From the NCBI RefSeq assembly GCF_002277895.1, contig NZ_CP022999.1:1488001-1552000 (forward strand): DNA of 64,000 nucleotides, given 5' to 3'. The DNA comes from Rhizobium sp. 11515TR (GTDB taxonomy: Bacteria; Pseudomonadota; Alphaproteobacteria; Rhizobiales; Rhizobiaceae). Positions 36,876-45,195 of this stretch are shown here, one piece after another; the stretch's first letter is position 1, and each line of letters opens with the position of its first letter. The translations under genes and the position numbers were made by a program. A model generated the notes under the pieces. It was not told the origin of the DNA, ran no database searches, and worked only from the letters and a program-made list of their open reading frames with translations.

Positions 36876-36928
36876 GAAAGGCTCCGCGGAAAGGCTGGCG
36901 GCGCTGGCGCGCCGCCGTTCAAGGAAGC

Positions 36929-38002
36929 TCAGAGCGACCCGTCGGTGGCCGACTTCATATAGGCTTCGGTGAAGCGAAGCTTGACGTTGTTGCCGTCGCC
37001 GAGGACCTTGCCGTCGGGCATTTCGATGCCGATGATATCAGCGGAAGGCGCGCCATTGCCGAGAAGCCCCTTCTGGAAGAGGAAGTTGCGCACCAGATCC
37101 ATCGTCTTCGGCAGGTTCGGCGAGGCGGTGAAGGAAAGCGCATCGGCGGGCTTGTCGAAAAGCCGAGTTGCGGCGAGCTGCGCCTCGAAGCCCTTGAGGT
37201 CGGTGCCCGAGGCCTTGCCCATGGCCTCGCGGGCAGCCTTGCCCTCCGGCGTGTCGGCTTTCATGAGCGCGGCCGTTTCATACCAGATACCGGCGAGTGC
37301 CTTGCCGAAATTCGGGTTGTCCTTGAGCACGTTGCTGTTGGCGACCATCAGGTCGATGATTTCGCCCGGCACCTGCGAACTGTCGAAAACCTTCTTGGCC
37401 GTCGGATCTTCGAGAATGGTTGAAACAAGCGGATTCCAGGTGACAACAGCCGAGACGTCAGGCGTCTTATAGGCCGCAACCATGTCGGCATCCGAGGTGT
37501 TGACCACCTTCACATCGCGTTCGCTGAGCTTGATGCTGTCGAGCGCGCGGGCGAGCAGATAGTGCGATACGGAATATTCGACGAGGTTGACGTTCTGGCC
37601 TTTGATATCGGCGAGGTTCGTCTTGTCCTTGAGGATGACGGCGTCATTGCCGTTCGAGAAGTCGCCGACGATGACGGCCGTCGTATCGACGCCGCCAGCA
37701 GCCGGTATGGAGAGGCCATCCATGTTGGTGAGCGTTACGGCATCGAAGGCGCCGGCCGTATATTGATTCATCGACTCGACATAGTCGTTGAACTGGGTGA
37801 CCTCGATATTGATCCCATATTTGTCGGCCCATTTCTTGACAATGCCGTGGTCGCTCGCATAGCCCCAGGGCATCCAGCCGACATAGATCGACCAGGCGAC
37901 CTTGAAGCTAGTCTTCGGCGCAGCACTGGCGACGGAACCGAGCCCGAGGGCCAGCGATACGGACAGGGCTGTGACGGAAAGAATTTTTGAAAAAGTCTGC
38001 AT
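36929..38002 (-). CDS. ABC transporter substrate-binding protein, guanidine operon
   Basis: A 357-residue NMT1/SsuA-like binding protein. The signal peptide ends near ASA-AP at residue 28. Mature segments include FKVAWSIYVGWMPWGYASD, AGAFDAVTLTNMDGL and VVTWNPLVSTIL. Such proteins often accompany urea/guanidine carboxylase operons and are annotated as urea-carboxylase-related transporters. The start has AGGGGA upstream and the leader holds a guanidine-I riboswitch. Confidence 0.9.
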   Translation of the reverse strand: MQTFSKILSVTALSVSLALGLGSVASAAPKTSFKVAWSIYVGWMPWGYASDHGIVKKWADKYGINIEVTQFNDYVESMNQYTAGAFDAVTLTNMDGLSIPAAGGVDTTAVIVGDFSNGNDAVILKDKTNLADIKGQNVNLVEYSVSHYLLARALDSIKLSERDVKVVNTSDADMVAAYKTPDVSAVVTWNPLVSTILEDPTAKKVFDSSQVPGEIIDLMVANSNVLKDNPNFGKALAGIWYETAALMKADTPEGKAAREAMGKASGTDLKGFEAQLAATRLFDKPADALSFTASPNLPKTMDLVRNFLFQKGLLGNGAPSADIIGIEMPDGKVLGDGNNVKLRFTEAYMKSATDGSL

Positions 38003-38026
38003 TGAAATTCCCCTTTTGCTTTTTTC

Positions 38027-38066
38027 AAAAAGGGATCGGCAAAGACCATCGCGCCGCCAATCCCTT
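38027..38066 (-). terminator. Riboswitch-controlled intrinsic terminator
   Basis: On the minus strand AAGGGATTGGC (38066-38056) pairs with GCCGATCCCTT (38040-38030) through 11 base pairs including one G-U, with a 15-base loop, followed by a run of T. It lies between the aptamer and the first gene, so it is the expression platform. Confidence 0.8.
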
Positions 38067-38069
38067 GGC

Positions 38070-38190
38070 TTACGAGGTCTCCCGGGCTTTTATCCCGCCG
38101 TGCATCCGGTGGGATTTCTCCCCCAGCCGGTGGTGGCTCTCGGACCAGCCACGCTCGCAATGGAGCGCCGGAACCCTAGCCACCAACTCG
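38070..38190 (-). promoter_or_regulatory. Guanidine-I riboswitch (ykkC class)
   Basis: The minus strand carries, in order, CTAGGGTTCCGG (38178-38167), CTGGTCCGAGAG (38148-38137) and CGGGATAAAAGCCCGGGAGA (38097-38078). These are the conserved blocks of the guanidine-I aptamer in their normal order and spacing. A terminator follows at 38027-38066 and the binding-protein start at 38002. Guanidine binding is expected to prevent terminator formation and switch on the whole transporter-catabolic operon down to 28402. Confidence 0.92.
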
Positions 38191-38526
38191 AACAATACGA
38201 AGCAAGTGGTGTGCCAGATCGCAAACCATTGATTTGCTAGGGGATGATGCTAGGTGGTTGATGAAAAATTGAGCGATCTGAAAATTTGCGCGGAGAATAT
38301 GCAATTTTGATGAGCGCGCTGATCTTCATTGGACAACGGATAAGGAACGATCGGGAAGCAGCAGGCTGAGCTTGCTCGTGTCGAGTTGGATAAGCGTAGT
38401 TCTCCTCCCACCTTGTGATAGCGAACTCACTGAGGAGGGCAAAAAACGCTCCTCGTGCTAGTCGATTAATTTTCGCTGTCGGCGATAAACGAGCTCGACG
38501 AGGCAGAGGCCTAACAGCTCTCTCCC
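38191..38526. other. Gap upstream of the guanidine operon
   Basis: About 335 bases between the riboswitch and the end of folD. The minus-strand promoter of the guanidine operon should lie at about 38200-38300, an AT-richer stretch. No gene is recognisable. Confidence 0.4.
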
Positions 38527-39432
38527 TCAAAACTTCGGCGGCTTTCTGCCGGCAGCACGATGGGCAGCGATGACGGTATTGGCCATCAGCATGGCGATCG
38601 TCATCGGCCCGACACCGCCCGGAACCGGGGTGATGGCGGCGGCGACTTCGGAAGCTCCACCATAGGCGACATCGCCCACCAGCCGGCTCTTGCCCTCGCC
38701 GCGCTCCGGGGCCGCGATCCGGTTGATGCCGACATCGATGACCGTGGCACCCGGCTTGATCCAGTCGGCCTTGACCATCTCCGCCCGGCCGACGGCCGCC
38801 ACCAGAATATCGGCACCACGCGCTACCGAGGCGAGATCCTTCGTCCGCGAATGCGCCGTCGTGACCGTCGCATTGGCATTAAGCAGCAATTGCGCCATCG
38901 GCTTGCCGAACAGGTTGGAACGGCCGATGACGACGGCATTCAGACCCGACAGGTCTTCGCCATGTACTTGGCGTACCAAAAGCATGGCGCCGGCCGGCGT
39001 GCAGGAGATCAATCCGGTTTCAAGATCGCCGGTTGCCAGCTTGCCGGCATTGACCACATGCAGGCCATCGACATCCTTTTCCGGCTTGATCGACTGAATG
39101 ATGTCATCGGAATCGAGATGCTTCGGCAGCGGCAGCTGCACGAGAATGCCGTGGATGGAGGCATCGTCATTCAGGGAGGAAACCAGCCTTGCCAGCTCTT
39201 CCTGCGTCGTCTCCGCCGGCAGCGTGTGCTGCACCGACTTGAAGCCGCATTCCTTGGCCATCTTGCTCTTGGAGTTCACATAGGCGTGGCTGGCCGGATC
39301 GTCGCCGACGATGATGACCGCAAGACCGGTCTTCACACCGGCCTCCGCCTCAAGTCCCGCCGCCGCAGCCTTCACAGCCTCGATCACCGAAGCTGCTGCT
39401 CGTTTCCCGTCGATCACCGTTGCGAGCGCCAT
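38527..39432 (-). CDS. folD: Methylenetetrahydrofolate dehydrogenase/cyclohydrolase
   Basis: A 301-residue bifunctional enzyme interconverting 5,10-methylene- and 10-formyl-tetrahydrofolate with NADP. YVNSKSKMAKECG holds the active-site Tyr and Lys, QLPLPKHL and VIGRSNLFGKP are family signatures, and TPVPGGVGPMT lies near the end. ATG 39432 follows GGTGAG; a GTG codon just before could also start it. It closes a run of C1-folate genes behind an oxygenase, so this copy may serve that pathway and not general biosynthesis. Confidence 0.95.
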   Translation of the reverse strand: MALATVIDGKRAAASVIEAVKAAAAGLEAEAGVKTGLAVIIVGDDPASHAYVNSKSKMAKECGFKSVQHTLPAETTQEELARLVSSLNDDASIHGILVQLPLPKHLDSDDIIQSIKPEKDVDGLHVVNAGKLATGDLETGLISCTPAGAMLLVRQVHGEDLSGLNAVVIGRSNLFGKPMAQLLLNANATVTTAHSRTKDLASVARGADILVAAVGRAEMVKADWIKPGATVIDVGINRIAAPERGEGKSRLVGDVAYGGASEVAAAITPVPGGVGPMTIAMLMANTVIAAHRAAGRKPPKF

Positions 39433-39435
39433 CAC

Positions 39436-40320
39436 TCACCCCATGCGTTCGGAGGCATAGGAGCCCGGGCTTGCTGGGAAGACGACGGTGCGGTTGCCGT
39501 TGAGGAAGGTGCGATAGTGGATATGCGCATGGATGGCACGCGCCAGTACCTGGCTCTCCACATCGCGGCCGATCGAGACATAGTCCTCGGCCGACTGCGC
39601 ATGGGTGATGCGCGCCGTGTCCTGCTCGATGATCGGACCTTCGTCGAGATCGGCCGTCACATAATGCGCCGTCGCCCCGATCAGCTTCACGCCGCGCTCA
39701 TAGGCCTGCTTATAAGGGTTTGCCCCCTTGAAGGACGGCAGGAAGGAATGGTGGATGTTGATGATGCGGCCCGACATTTTTCGGCAGAGCGCATCCGACA
39801 GAACCTGCATATAGCGGGCGAGCACCACCAGCTCGGTGCCGGTCTGCTCGACCAGTTCCAGGAGCTGGGCTTCGGCCTGCGGCTTGTTGTCCTTCGTTAC
39901 CTTGATGTGGTGGAAGGGGATATCGTGATTGACCACCACTTTCTGGTAGTCGAAATGGTTGGAGACGACGCCGACGATGTCGATCGGCAATGCGCCGATC
40001 TTCCAGCGGTAGAGCAGGTCGTTCAAGCAATGACCGAAGCGCGAGACCATCAAGAGCACCTTCATGCGCTTCTTGGCATCGTGGATCTCCGCATCCATGG
40101 CGAACTTCTCGGCGATCGGCTTGAAGCCTTCGGCAAGCGCCGGCCCGCCGACCCCTTCCTCCGAGATGAAGGAGACGCGCATGAAGAACATGCCGGTATC
40201 GAGATCGTCGAACTGGCTGGAATCGACGATGTTGCAGCCCTGTCCGGCCAGATAGTTCGAGATCGCCGCAACGATCCCACGCGTCGATTGGCACGTCACT
40301 GTCAATACATAGGTTTTCAT
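39436..40320 (-). CDS. purU: Formyltetrahydrofolate deformylase
   Basis: A 294-residue PurU: an N-terminal ACT domain (VLTVTCQSTRGIVAAIS, residues 4-80) followed by a formyltransferase-type hydrolase domain with LARYMQVLS, NIHHSFLPSFKGANPY and ITHAQSAEDYVSIGRD. It releases formate and free tetrahydrofolate from 10-formyl-THF. It is three bases from folD, so the two are one unit. PurU copies next to demethylating oxygenases serve to dispose of C1 units. Confidence 0.94.
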   Translation of the reverse strand: MKTYVLTVTCQSTRGIVAAISNYLAGQGCNIVDSSQFDDLDTGMFFMRVSFISEEGVGGPALAEGFKPIAEKFAMDAEIHDAKKRMKVLLMVSRFGHCLNDLLYRWKIGALPIDIVGVVSNHFDYQKVVVNHDIPFHHIKVTKDNKPQAEAQLLELVEQTGTELVVLARYMQVLSDALCRKMSGRIINIHHSFLPSFKGANPYKQAYERGVKLIGATAHYVTADLDEGPIIEQDTARITHAQSAEDYVSIGRDVESQVLARAIHAHIHYRTFLNGNRTVVFPASPGSYASERMG

Positions 40321-40373
40321 TCGAGATAGCCCAATTCGATGTGTAAATGCTTCATCCGAAGCCCAAGGTGCGA

Positions 40374-41180
40374 TTAAAGAGTTTGCTCGGCGATCATATG
40401 CAGGAACGCCTCGAGCTCTTGCCTGTCGATCCCGACCTGGTGCTTCTTCTCCGGATAGACGCCGGAACGAACGTCCCCGGCAAATTCGGCAAAAGCGGCA
40501 ACGCGCTCATTCTGCAGCCGGTCGAACTCTGCCGCGAAATCGCGGTAGACCTTCGCATGGCGGGGGCGATGGCCGCGATTGCTGCCAAGGACATCATCGG
40601 CAAACAGATATTGCGCGTCACATCCTGTTCCCGCACCCATCGAAATCATCAGCATCGATGTCCTTTGGCTGATGGCGGCCGCAACGTCACCAGGCACAAC
40701 CTCGATTTCGACGGCAAAAGCGCCGGCTTCTTCCAACGCCTTGGTCTGGCGCCAAATTTCAAAAGCGCTGATCGATGTTTTTCCGACGGCACGGAAGCCA
40801 CCCGTCCATGTCGCTTTCGAAGGAATGAGGCCAACGTGGCTACAGACGGGAATTCCCTCATCCCGCATCCGTCGAATGATCGCGAGACTTGCAGCGCAAT
40901 AAACGGCATCGCCTCCGGCTTTCAATGCCTTGAATGCCTCCCGCATATATTCTTCCGCCGAAACATAGTCGCCATATTCCAGGCCCGGTATTGCAAAGGG
41001 GCTCGGTGCGGCTTCACGGAATGAGGGGCCCAAAAGTGCTGGTGGGACAGAAAGCATATCGATGCCAGCTCTCTCGGCGGCTTCCGCTTCCTCAAGCGAC
41101 GTGACGCGCAGCATTGTCAATTGTCGCTTTCCTTTGAGCGACAGGAGATCGGCAACCGTCGGACGATTGTGCTTTTGCAT
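40374..41180 (-). CDS. Divergent ketopantoate hydroxymethyltransferase (PanB)-like enzyme
   Basis: A 268-residue PEP-mutase/PanB superfamily barrel. CSHVGLIPSKATWTGGFRAVGK, ALEEAGAFAVEIEVVP and GAGTGCDAQYLFADDVLG match PanB. The usual VGDS magnesium-binding segment after AGID is replaced by SVPPALLG, and many surrounding residues differ. So it is probably not the pantothenate enzyme. PanB uses 5,10-methylene-THF, and this gene lies between folate C1 genes and an oxygenase, so a folate-linked C1 transfer or a related C-C lyase reaction is plausible. Confidence 0.75.
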   Translation of the reverse strand: MQKHNRPTVADLLSLKGKRQLTMLRVTSLEEAEAAERAGIDMLSVPPALLGPSFREAAPSPFAIPGLEYGDYVSAEEYMREAFKALKAGGDAVYCAASLAIIRRMRDEGIPVCSHVGLIPSKATWTGGFRAVGKTSISAFEIWRQTKALEEAGAFAVEIEVVPGDVAAAISQRTSMLMISMGAGTGCDAQYLFADDVLGSNRGHRPRHAKVYRDFAAEFDRLQNERVAAFAEFAGDVRSGVYPEKKHQVGIDRQELEAFLHMIAEQTL

Positions 41181-41203
41181 TGGATGTTCCTCGATATGGA
41201 TGG

Positions 41204-42430
41204 TTAGGCCGCAAGCAGCGACTTCAGCTTGACCGTGCTTGCCGCCAGAGCAGCTTGATCCGGATGCGCGCGGGCGGCGATCAGCATCTCGGCAAGGCGG
41301 ATATCACGCGCTATGGCATTGCCGCGTCCGATACCGCTGGCGGCGAGCAGCCTTCCGTCCGCGCCGAGATGGAAGAGGATGAACGCCCCGTCATCGAGGT
41401 CGCGCCGTACATGGGCGACCGCTTCATCCGCAAGGCCGGCAATCTGCAATGTCAGATCATATTGATCGGACCAGAACCACGGCACCGAGGATATCTCCGC
41501 ACCTTCTCCCAGCATGTTGGCGGCGGCGAGATTGGCCTGCTCCTGCGCATTGCGCCAGGATTCGAGGCGAACACGCCTTCCGCCATAGAGCGCCAGCGGA
41601 AAGGAGCAGCAATCGCCCGCCGCATAGATGTCGGCAACGGAGGTTTCCAGCCGCTCGTTGACGGCAATGCCGTTGTTGATCGTAAGGCCCGCTTCGGCAG
41701 CGGGCGCGGCATTCGGCAGGGCACCGATACCGACGAGCAGCAGATCGGCAGAGATCACGTCTCCGGTCGCCATACGAACGACGACCTTGTCGGCGTCCTC
41801 CTGCACCGCTTCGATGACCTGACCGCAGCGTATATCGGCACCCTCCTGACGATGCCGCTCGGTAATTGCCTCGGCGATTTCCTCCGGCACGCCGCGTTTC
41901 AACACCCGCTGCAGACCCTCGATGACCGTGACGTCGGCGCCGCGCTTGCGTGCCGTCGCTGCCAGTTCAAGGCCGATGAAGCCGCCGCCAATGATGGCAA
42001 TGTGCTGTCCGGGATTGAGCGCGGCATGCAATGCGACCGCATCCGCATGGGTCCGCAGCATGCGGATGCGATGAGAGGTGCCATCGATGCCGGGAAGGTT
42101 GCGTGCCGAGGCTCCGGTTGCGAACAGCAGTTTGTCGTAGCTTAGCGTTTCTCCACCCGCGAACCTGATGGTCTTTGTGGAAGGAGCGATCGCTGTCACC
42201 GTCGTATCGAGCCTCAGGTCGATCGCTTGCTCCTGATAACGCTCCAATGCTGCGACGAATTTTGGCTCGGGCACCTCGTCTGATCCGCCCTTCGAAAGCG
42301 GCGGGCGTTCGTATGGGGCCAGCGGCTCGGCGCCGATGAGGGTGATGTCGCCCTCAAATCCCTTTTCGCGAAGTGCGAAGGCAGCGCGGGCGCCGCATTC
42401 CCCGGCTCCGATAATGACGAAATGCGCCAC
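41204..42430 (-). CDS. FAD-dependent ferredoxin reductase (MocF/rubredoxin-reductase type)
   Basis: A 408-residue NADH-ferredoxin reductase. FVIIGAGECGARAAFAL binds FAD, IAIIGGGFIGLELAATA binds NADH, and IYAAGDCCSFPL is the third FAD motif. The C-terminal reductase domain begins near VPWFWSDQYDLTLQIAG, typical of reductases of multi-component oxygenases. The start is GTG 42430, preceded by GAGGAGG; the longer open frame overlaps the ferredoxin gene. It passes electrons to the Rieske ferredoxin 10 bases upstream. Confidence 0.9.
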   Translation of the reverse strand: MAHFVIIGAGECGARAAFALREKGFEGDITLIGAEPLAPYERPPLSKGGSDEVPEPKFVAALERYQEQAIDLRLDTTVTAIAPSTKTIRFAGGETLSYDKLLFATGASARNLPGIDGTSHRIRMLRTHADAVALHAALNPGQHIAIIGGGFIGLELAATARKRGADVTVIEGLQRVLKRGVPEEIAEAITERHRQEGADIRCGQVIEAVQEDADKVVVRMATGDVISADLLLVGIGALPNAAPAAEAGLTINNGIAVNERLETSVADIYAAGDCCSFPLALYGGRRVRLESWRNAQEQANLAAANMLGEGAEISSVPWFWSDQYDLTLQIAGLADEAVAHVRRDLDDGAFILFHLGADGRLLAASGIGRGNAIARDIRLAEMLIAARAHPDQAALAASTVKLKSLLAA

Positions 42431-42440
42431 GATAGCCTCC

Positions 42441-42752
42441 TCAGAGCCCGATGAAGACGGTGCCATTCTCGACCTTGACCGGATAGGTCTGCAGATTGAC
42501 GCAGACCGGAGCGCCTTTGGCTTCGCCGGTGCGGTAGTCGAAGCGGCCATTGTGCTTGGGACATTCGATGATGTTGTCCATGACCAGGCCATCGGCGAGA
42601 TGGATTTTCTCGTGCGTGCATAAGCCGTCGGTCGCGAAATAATCGTCCTCGGGGCTGCGATAGACGGCGAAGGTCCGTCCGTCATGATCGAAACGGATGA
42701 CGTCCTCCTCGTCGATTGCATCAGCGGCGCAGACTTCGATCCAATTGCTCAT
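42441..42752 (-). CDS. mocE: MocE-family Rieske 2Fe-2S ferredoxin
   Basis: A 103-residue Rieske ferredoxin. The cluster is held by Cys45 and His47 (CTHEKIHLADG) and Cys64 and His67 (CPKHNGRFD). ATG 42752 follows GGGAGG. It lies between its reductase and a desaturase-type hydroxylase, the same trio as MocD-MocE-MocF in Sinorhizobium rhizopine catabolism, where it feeds electrons to an O-demethylating oxygenase. The symbol is used by family resemblance; the substrate is not proven. Confidence 0.88.
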   Translation of the reverse strand: MSNWIEVCAADAIDEEDVIRFDHDGRTFAVYRSPEDDYFATDGLCTHEKIHLADGLVMDNIIECPKHNGRFDYRTGEAKGAPVCVNLQTYPVKVENGTVFIGL

Positions 42753-42777
42753 GTTTTCCTCCCTTGTAATGTCGATG

Positions 42778-43863
42778 TTATTGGGCCGCGGCCGGTAGCT
42801 CGCCATGGAATTCTTCGCGATAGGGCCGCGCCGTTGGCGGCAGCTCGCGCTTCAGGAAATAGTCCTCGTTGCGCAATTGCCGCAGGAATGCGGGTATCAT
42901 CTCGCGATAGCCGGACCAGATGGACGGATTGGCGGCCGGCAGATCATGCTTGATCATCGCATGCAGCTTCGGCAGCGCATGATAGGGCACCATCGGGAAC
43001 ATGTGATGTTCGACATGATAGTTCATGTTCCAGTAGATGAAGCGGCTGACCGGGTTCATTATGACGGTGCGGCTGTTCAGGCGATGATCAATGACATTGT
43101 CGGCGAGGCCGCCATGCTGCAGCAGGCCGGTCAGAACGTGGTGCCAGGCGCCATAGAGCCGGGGAAGGCCGATCAGCATCAGCGGCAGGATTGAGCCCAT
43201 GGCGATCGCTGATGCGATGGTGACGATGTAGATCGCAAGCCAGATACGAGCGATGCGGATCGCTTTCGGCTGCTCCATCTCGGGAATGAAGGTCTTTTCC
43301 GCAGCACTGACGAAGCCGGCAGAATTGCGCAGCATGTCGATCATGGCGTACCAGGCATCGAGGATGCCGAAGAAATTCAGGACGAGGCGGAGAAGATCCG
43401 GCGGCCTCATGACGGCAATTTCCGGGTCGCGGCCGACGATGACGGTATCGGTATGGTGGCGCGCATGGCTCCAGCGCCAGGTCACCGGATTGCGCATGAT
43501 CATGAAGCAGGCGATCTGATAGACCACGTCATTCATCCAGCGCGTCTTGAACGCCGTGCCATGGCCGCATTCATGCCAGCGGCTGTCCGAGGCTGAGCCG
43601 TAGAGCACGCCATAGGCCAGGAAGAAAGGAACGCAGATCCACGACCCCCAGAAGTAGACGCCAAGTGCTGCGAAGACCGCCATGCTGCCAAGCCAGATGA
43701 TGGTGTCGCGGATCGCTGGCGCATCCGAGCGCTGCATCAGCGCCTTCATATCCTTGCGCGCAACATCCGTGTGATACCATTCGGCGGCGGCAAGCCCCGT
43801 TTCCACCGCCAGTCTGCCGCTTGCGCCGAGCAGATCATAGTCACGCTTGATTATCGTCGTCAT
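42778..43863 (-). CDS. Fatty-acid-desaturase-family oxygenase (MocD/AlkB-like)
   Basis: A 361-residue integral membrane di-iron protein. Three histidine boxes are visible: HECGH, HARHH and HVEHH, with further His residues (WHHVL, QHGGL). About four to six hydrophobic helices surround them. ATG 43863 has GGGAGG. With the Rieske ferredoxin and reductase it forms a three-part monooxygenase. MocD, its best-known relative in rhizobia, removes the O-methyl group of the rhizopine 3-O-methyl-scyllo-inosamine. It is divergent from a LacI regulator at 44013, which probably represses it. Confidence 0.88.
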   Translation of the reverse strand: MTTIIKRDYDLLGASGRLAVETGLAAAEWYHTDVARKDMKALMQRSDAPAIRDTIIWLGSMAVFAALGVYFWGSWICVPFFLAYGVLYGSASDSRWHECGHGTAFKTRWMNDVVYQIACFMIMRNPVTWRWSHARHHTDTVIVGRDPEIAVMRPPDLLRLVLNFFGILDAWYAMIDMLRNSAGFVSAAEKTFIPEMEQPKAIRIARIWLAIYIVTIASAIAMGSILPLMLIGLPRLYGAWHHVLTGLLQHGGLADNVIDHRLNSRTVIMNPVSRFIYWNMNYHVEHHMFPMVPYHALPKLHAMIKHDLPAANPSIWSGYREMIPAFLRQLRNEDYFLKRELPPTARPYREEFHGELPAAAQ

Positions 43864-43944
43864 CCCTGCCTCCCGCGATGCGCAAGAGCGCCTCGTCCTC
43901 AATGCCGGAACGATAGATCGACTTTTTGCTTGCCTCAATGCAGG

Positions 43945-44002
43945 AATGATGGAATCTATCAAAATCTATCATCAAGATAACGCAGAAATGATGAATTCCA
44001 TC
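43945..44002. promoter_or_regulatory. Pair of repeated operator-like sites between oxygenase operon and LacI gene
   Basis: AATGATGGAATCTATC (43945-43960) and AATGATGAATTCCATC (43987-44002) are near-copies whose starts are 42 bases apart, about four helical turns. Each has an imperfect GATGGAAT-type dyad. They lie between the divergent oxygenase operon and the LacI gene, as expected for operators of that regulator. Confidence 0.5.
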
Positions 44003-44012
44003 AGGAGCAGCC

Positions 44013-45041
44013 ATGCGTCGCCCCACCATATCGGATCTCGCCAAGGCGTCCGGCGTCAGTGTCGCCACCATCGACCGTGTGCTGAACGGGCGCCTTCCGG
44101 TTCGCGAACAGACGGCACGGCGCGTCTATGAAGCGGCGCAGGACATCGGCTATCACGCTGTCGGCCTCCTGCGTCAGCGCGTCTTCGAAGACGTGCCACG
44201 CTATCAGCTAGCATTCCTGTTGCAGAAGCCCATGCAATCATTTTATCAAGCCTTTGCCAAAGAGATCGAAGCGGCTGCGGCAGCGATGACGGCAGCGAAG
44301 CTGCAGGTTCAAATCGACTATCCGGCTGTCTCGACACCGAGCGTAATCGCCGAGAAAATGCGAGCGCTGGCAGCGCGTAATCAGGTCGTGGCCGTCGTCG
44401 CCCCTGATTATCCAGCTGTCGAGGCGATCGTCGACGAGCTCAAGGAAAAGGGGATTCCGGTCTTTTCCGTACTTTCCGACTTTGCCGCGGGCGTTCGGGA
44501 GGGGTATCTCGGCCTCGACAACAGAAAGGTCGGGAGATCTGCTGCCTGGACGATCGCGCGCACGGCTCGTAAGCCGGGCAAAGTGGCGTGTTTCGTGGGC
44601 AGCCACCGTTTTCACGGCCACGAGTTGCGAGAGCTGGGTTTTCGCTCCTATTTCCGCGAGAATGCGCCGGAATTCGAGGTGCTGGAAACGCTCATCAATT
44701 TCGACGCCGTCGACGTCACGCATGAGGCGACGCTCGATCTTCTGCAGAAACATCCAGACCTTATCGGTCTCTATGTAGCCGGCGGCGGAATGGAGGGGGC
44801 GATCGCCGCACTCCGGGAGGAAAACCGCGCAGGCGACGTGACCCTCATCGTCAACGAGCTTGTCCCCGAGAGTAAGGGCGCACTGATGGATGGAACAGTT
44901 GCCATGGCCATTTGCACTCCATTGCCTCTTCTGTGCCGAGAGCTCATCACGCAAATGGTGAGTTCAGTCGAAAGAAGCGCGCAAACGACCGTGCGTCAGA
45001 CTTTTTTCCCGTTCGAGATCTATATCTCCGAGAATATTTGA
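44013..45041 (+). CDS. LacI family transcriptional regulator
   Basis: A 342-residue LacI protein: helix-turn-helix TISDLAKASGVSVATIDRVLN at residues 5-25, then a periplasmic-binding-protein-like sensor with YLGLDNRKVGRSAAW and LYVAGGGMEGAIAAL. ATG 44013 follows CAGGAG. It is divergent from the oxygenase operon at 43863. It closely resembles the other LacI protein at 46161-47189, which has the same length and nearly the same GLDN and GGGMEGAIAALRE segments. The ligand is probably an inositol- or sugar-like compound. Confidence 0.92.
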   Translation: MRRPTISDLAKASGVSVATIDRVLNGRLPVREQTARRVYEAAQDIGYHAVGLLRQRVFEDVPRYQLAFLLQKPMQSFYQAFAKEIEAAAAAMTAAKLQVQIDYPAVSTPSVIAEKMRALAARNQVVAVVAPDYPAVEAIVDELKEKGIPVFSVLSDFAAGVREGYLGLDNRKVGRSAAWTIARTARKPGKVACFVGSHRFHGHELRELGFRSYFRENAPEFEVLETLINFDAVDVTHEATLDLLQKHPDLIGLYVAGGGMEGAIAALREENRAGDVTLIVNELVPESKGALMDGTVAMAICTPLPLLCRELITQMVSSVERSAQTTVRQTFFPFEIYISENI

Positions 45042-45140
45042 ATGAAGGAAAGCCGCCGATGATATGGGCCACGGCTGCAGCGCCGCTATTAAAACGGAAG
45101 GTCCAAAACAACGAGCTCGATCTTATCGACATAAGATTGG

Positions 45141-45168
45141 GCCGAGCCTGGCTATAGCCAGGCTCGGC
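45141..45168. terminator. Perfect 12-base-pair hairpin between convergent genes
   Basis: GCCGAGCCTGGC-TATA-GCCAGGCTCGGC lies between the LacI stop (45041) and the end of the isomerase gene (45196). It is symmetric and can stop transcription from either side, though no T-run is present. Confidence 0.65.
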
Positions 45169-45195
45169 AAGTTCCCTCGCAACACCGGTTCGGCA

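Noticed and set aside
38560..40329. Long plus-strand open frame of 589 codons
   Set aside because: It is the antisense shadow of folD and purU, whose minus-strand products are unmistakable.
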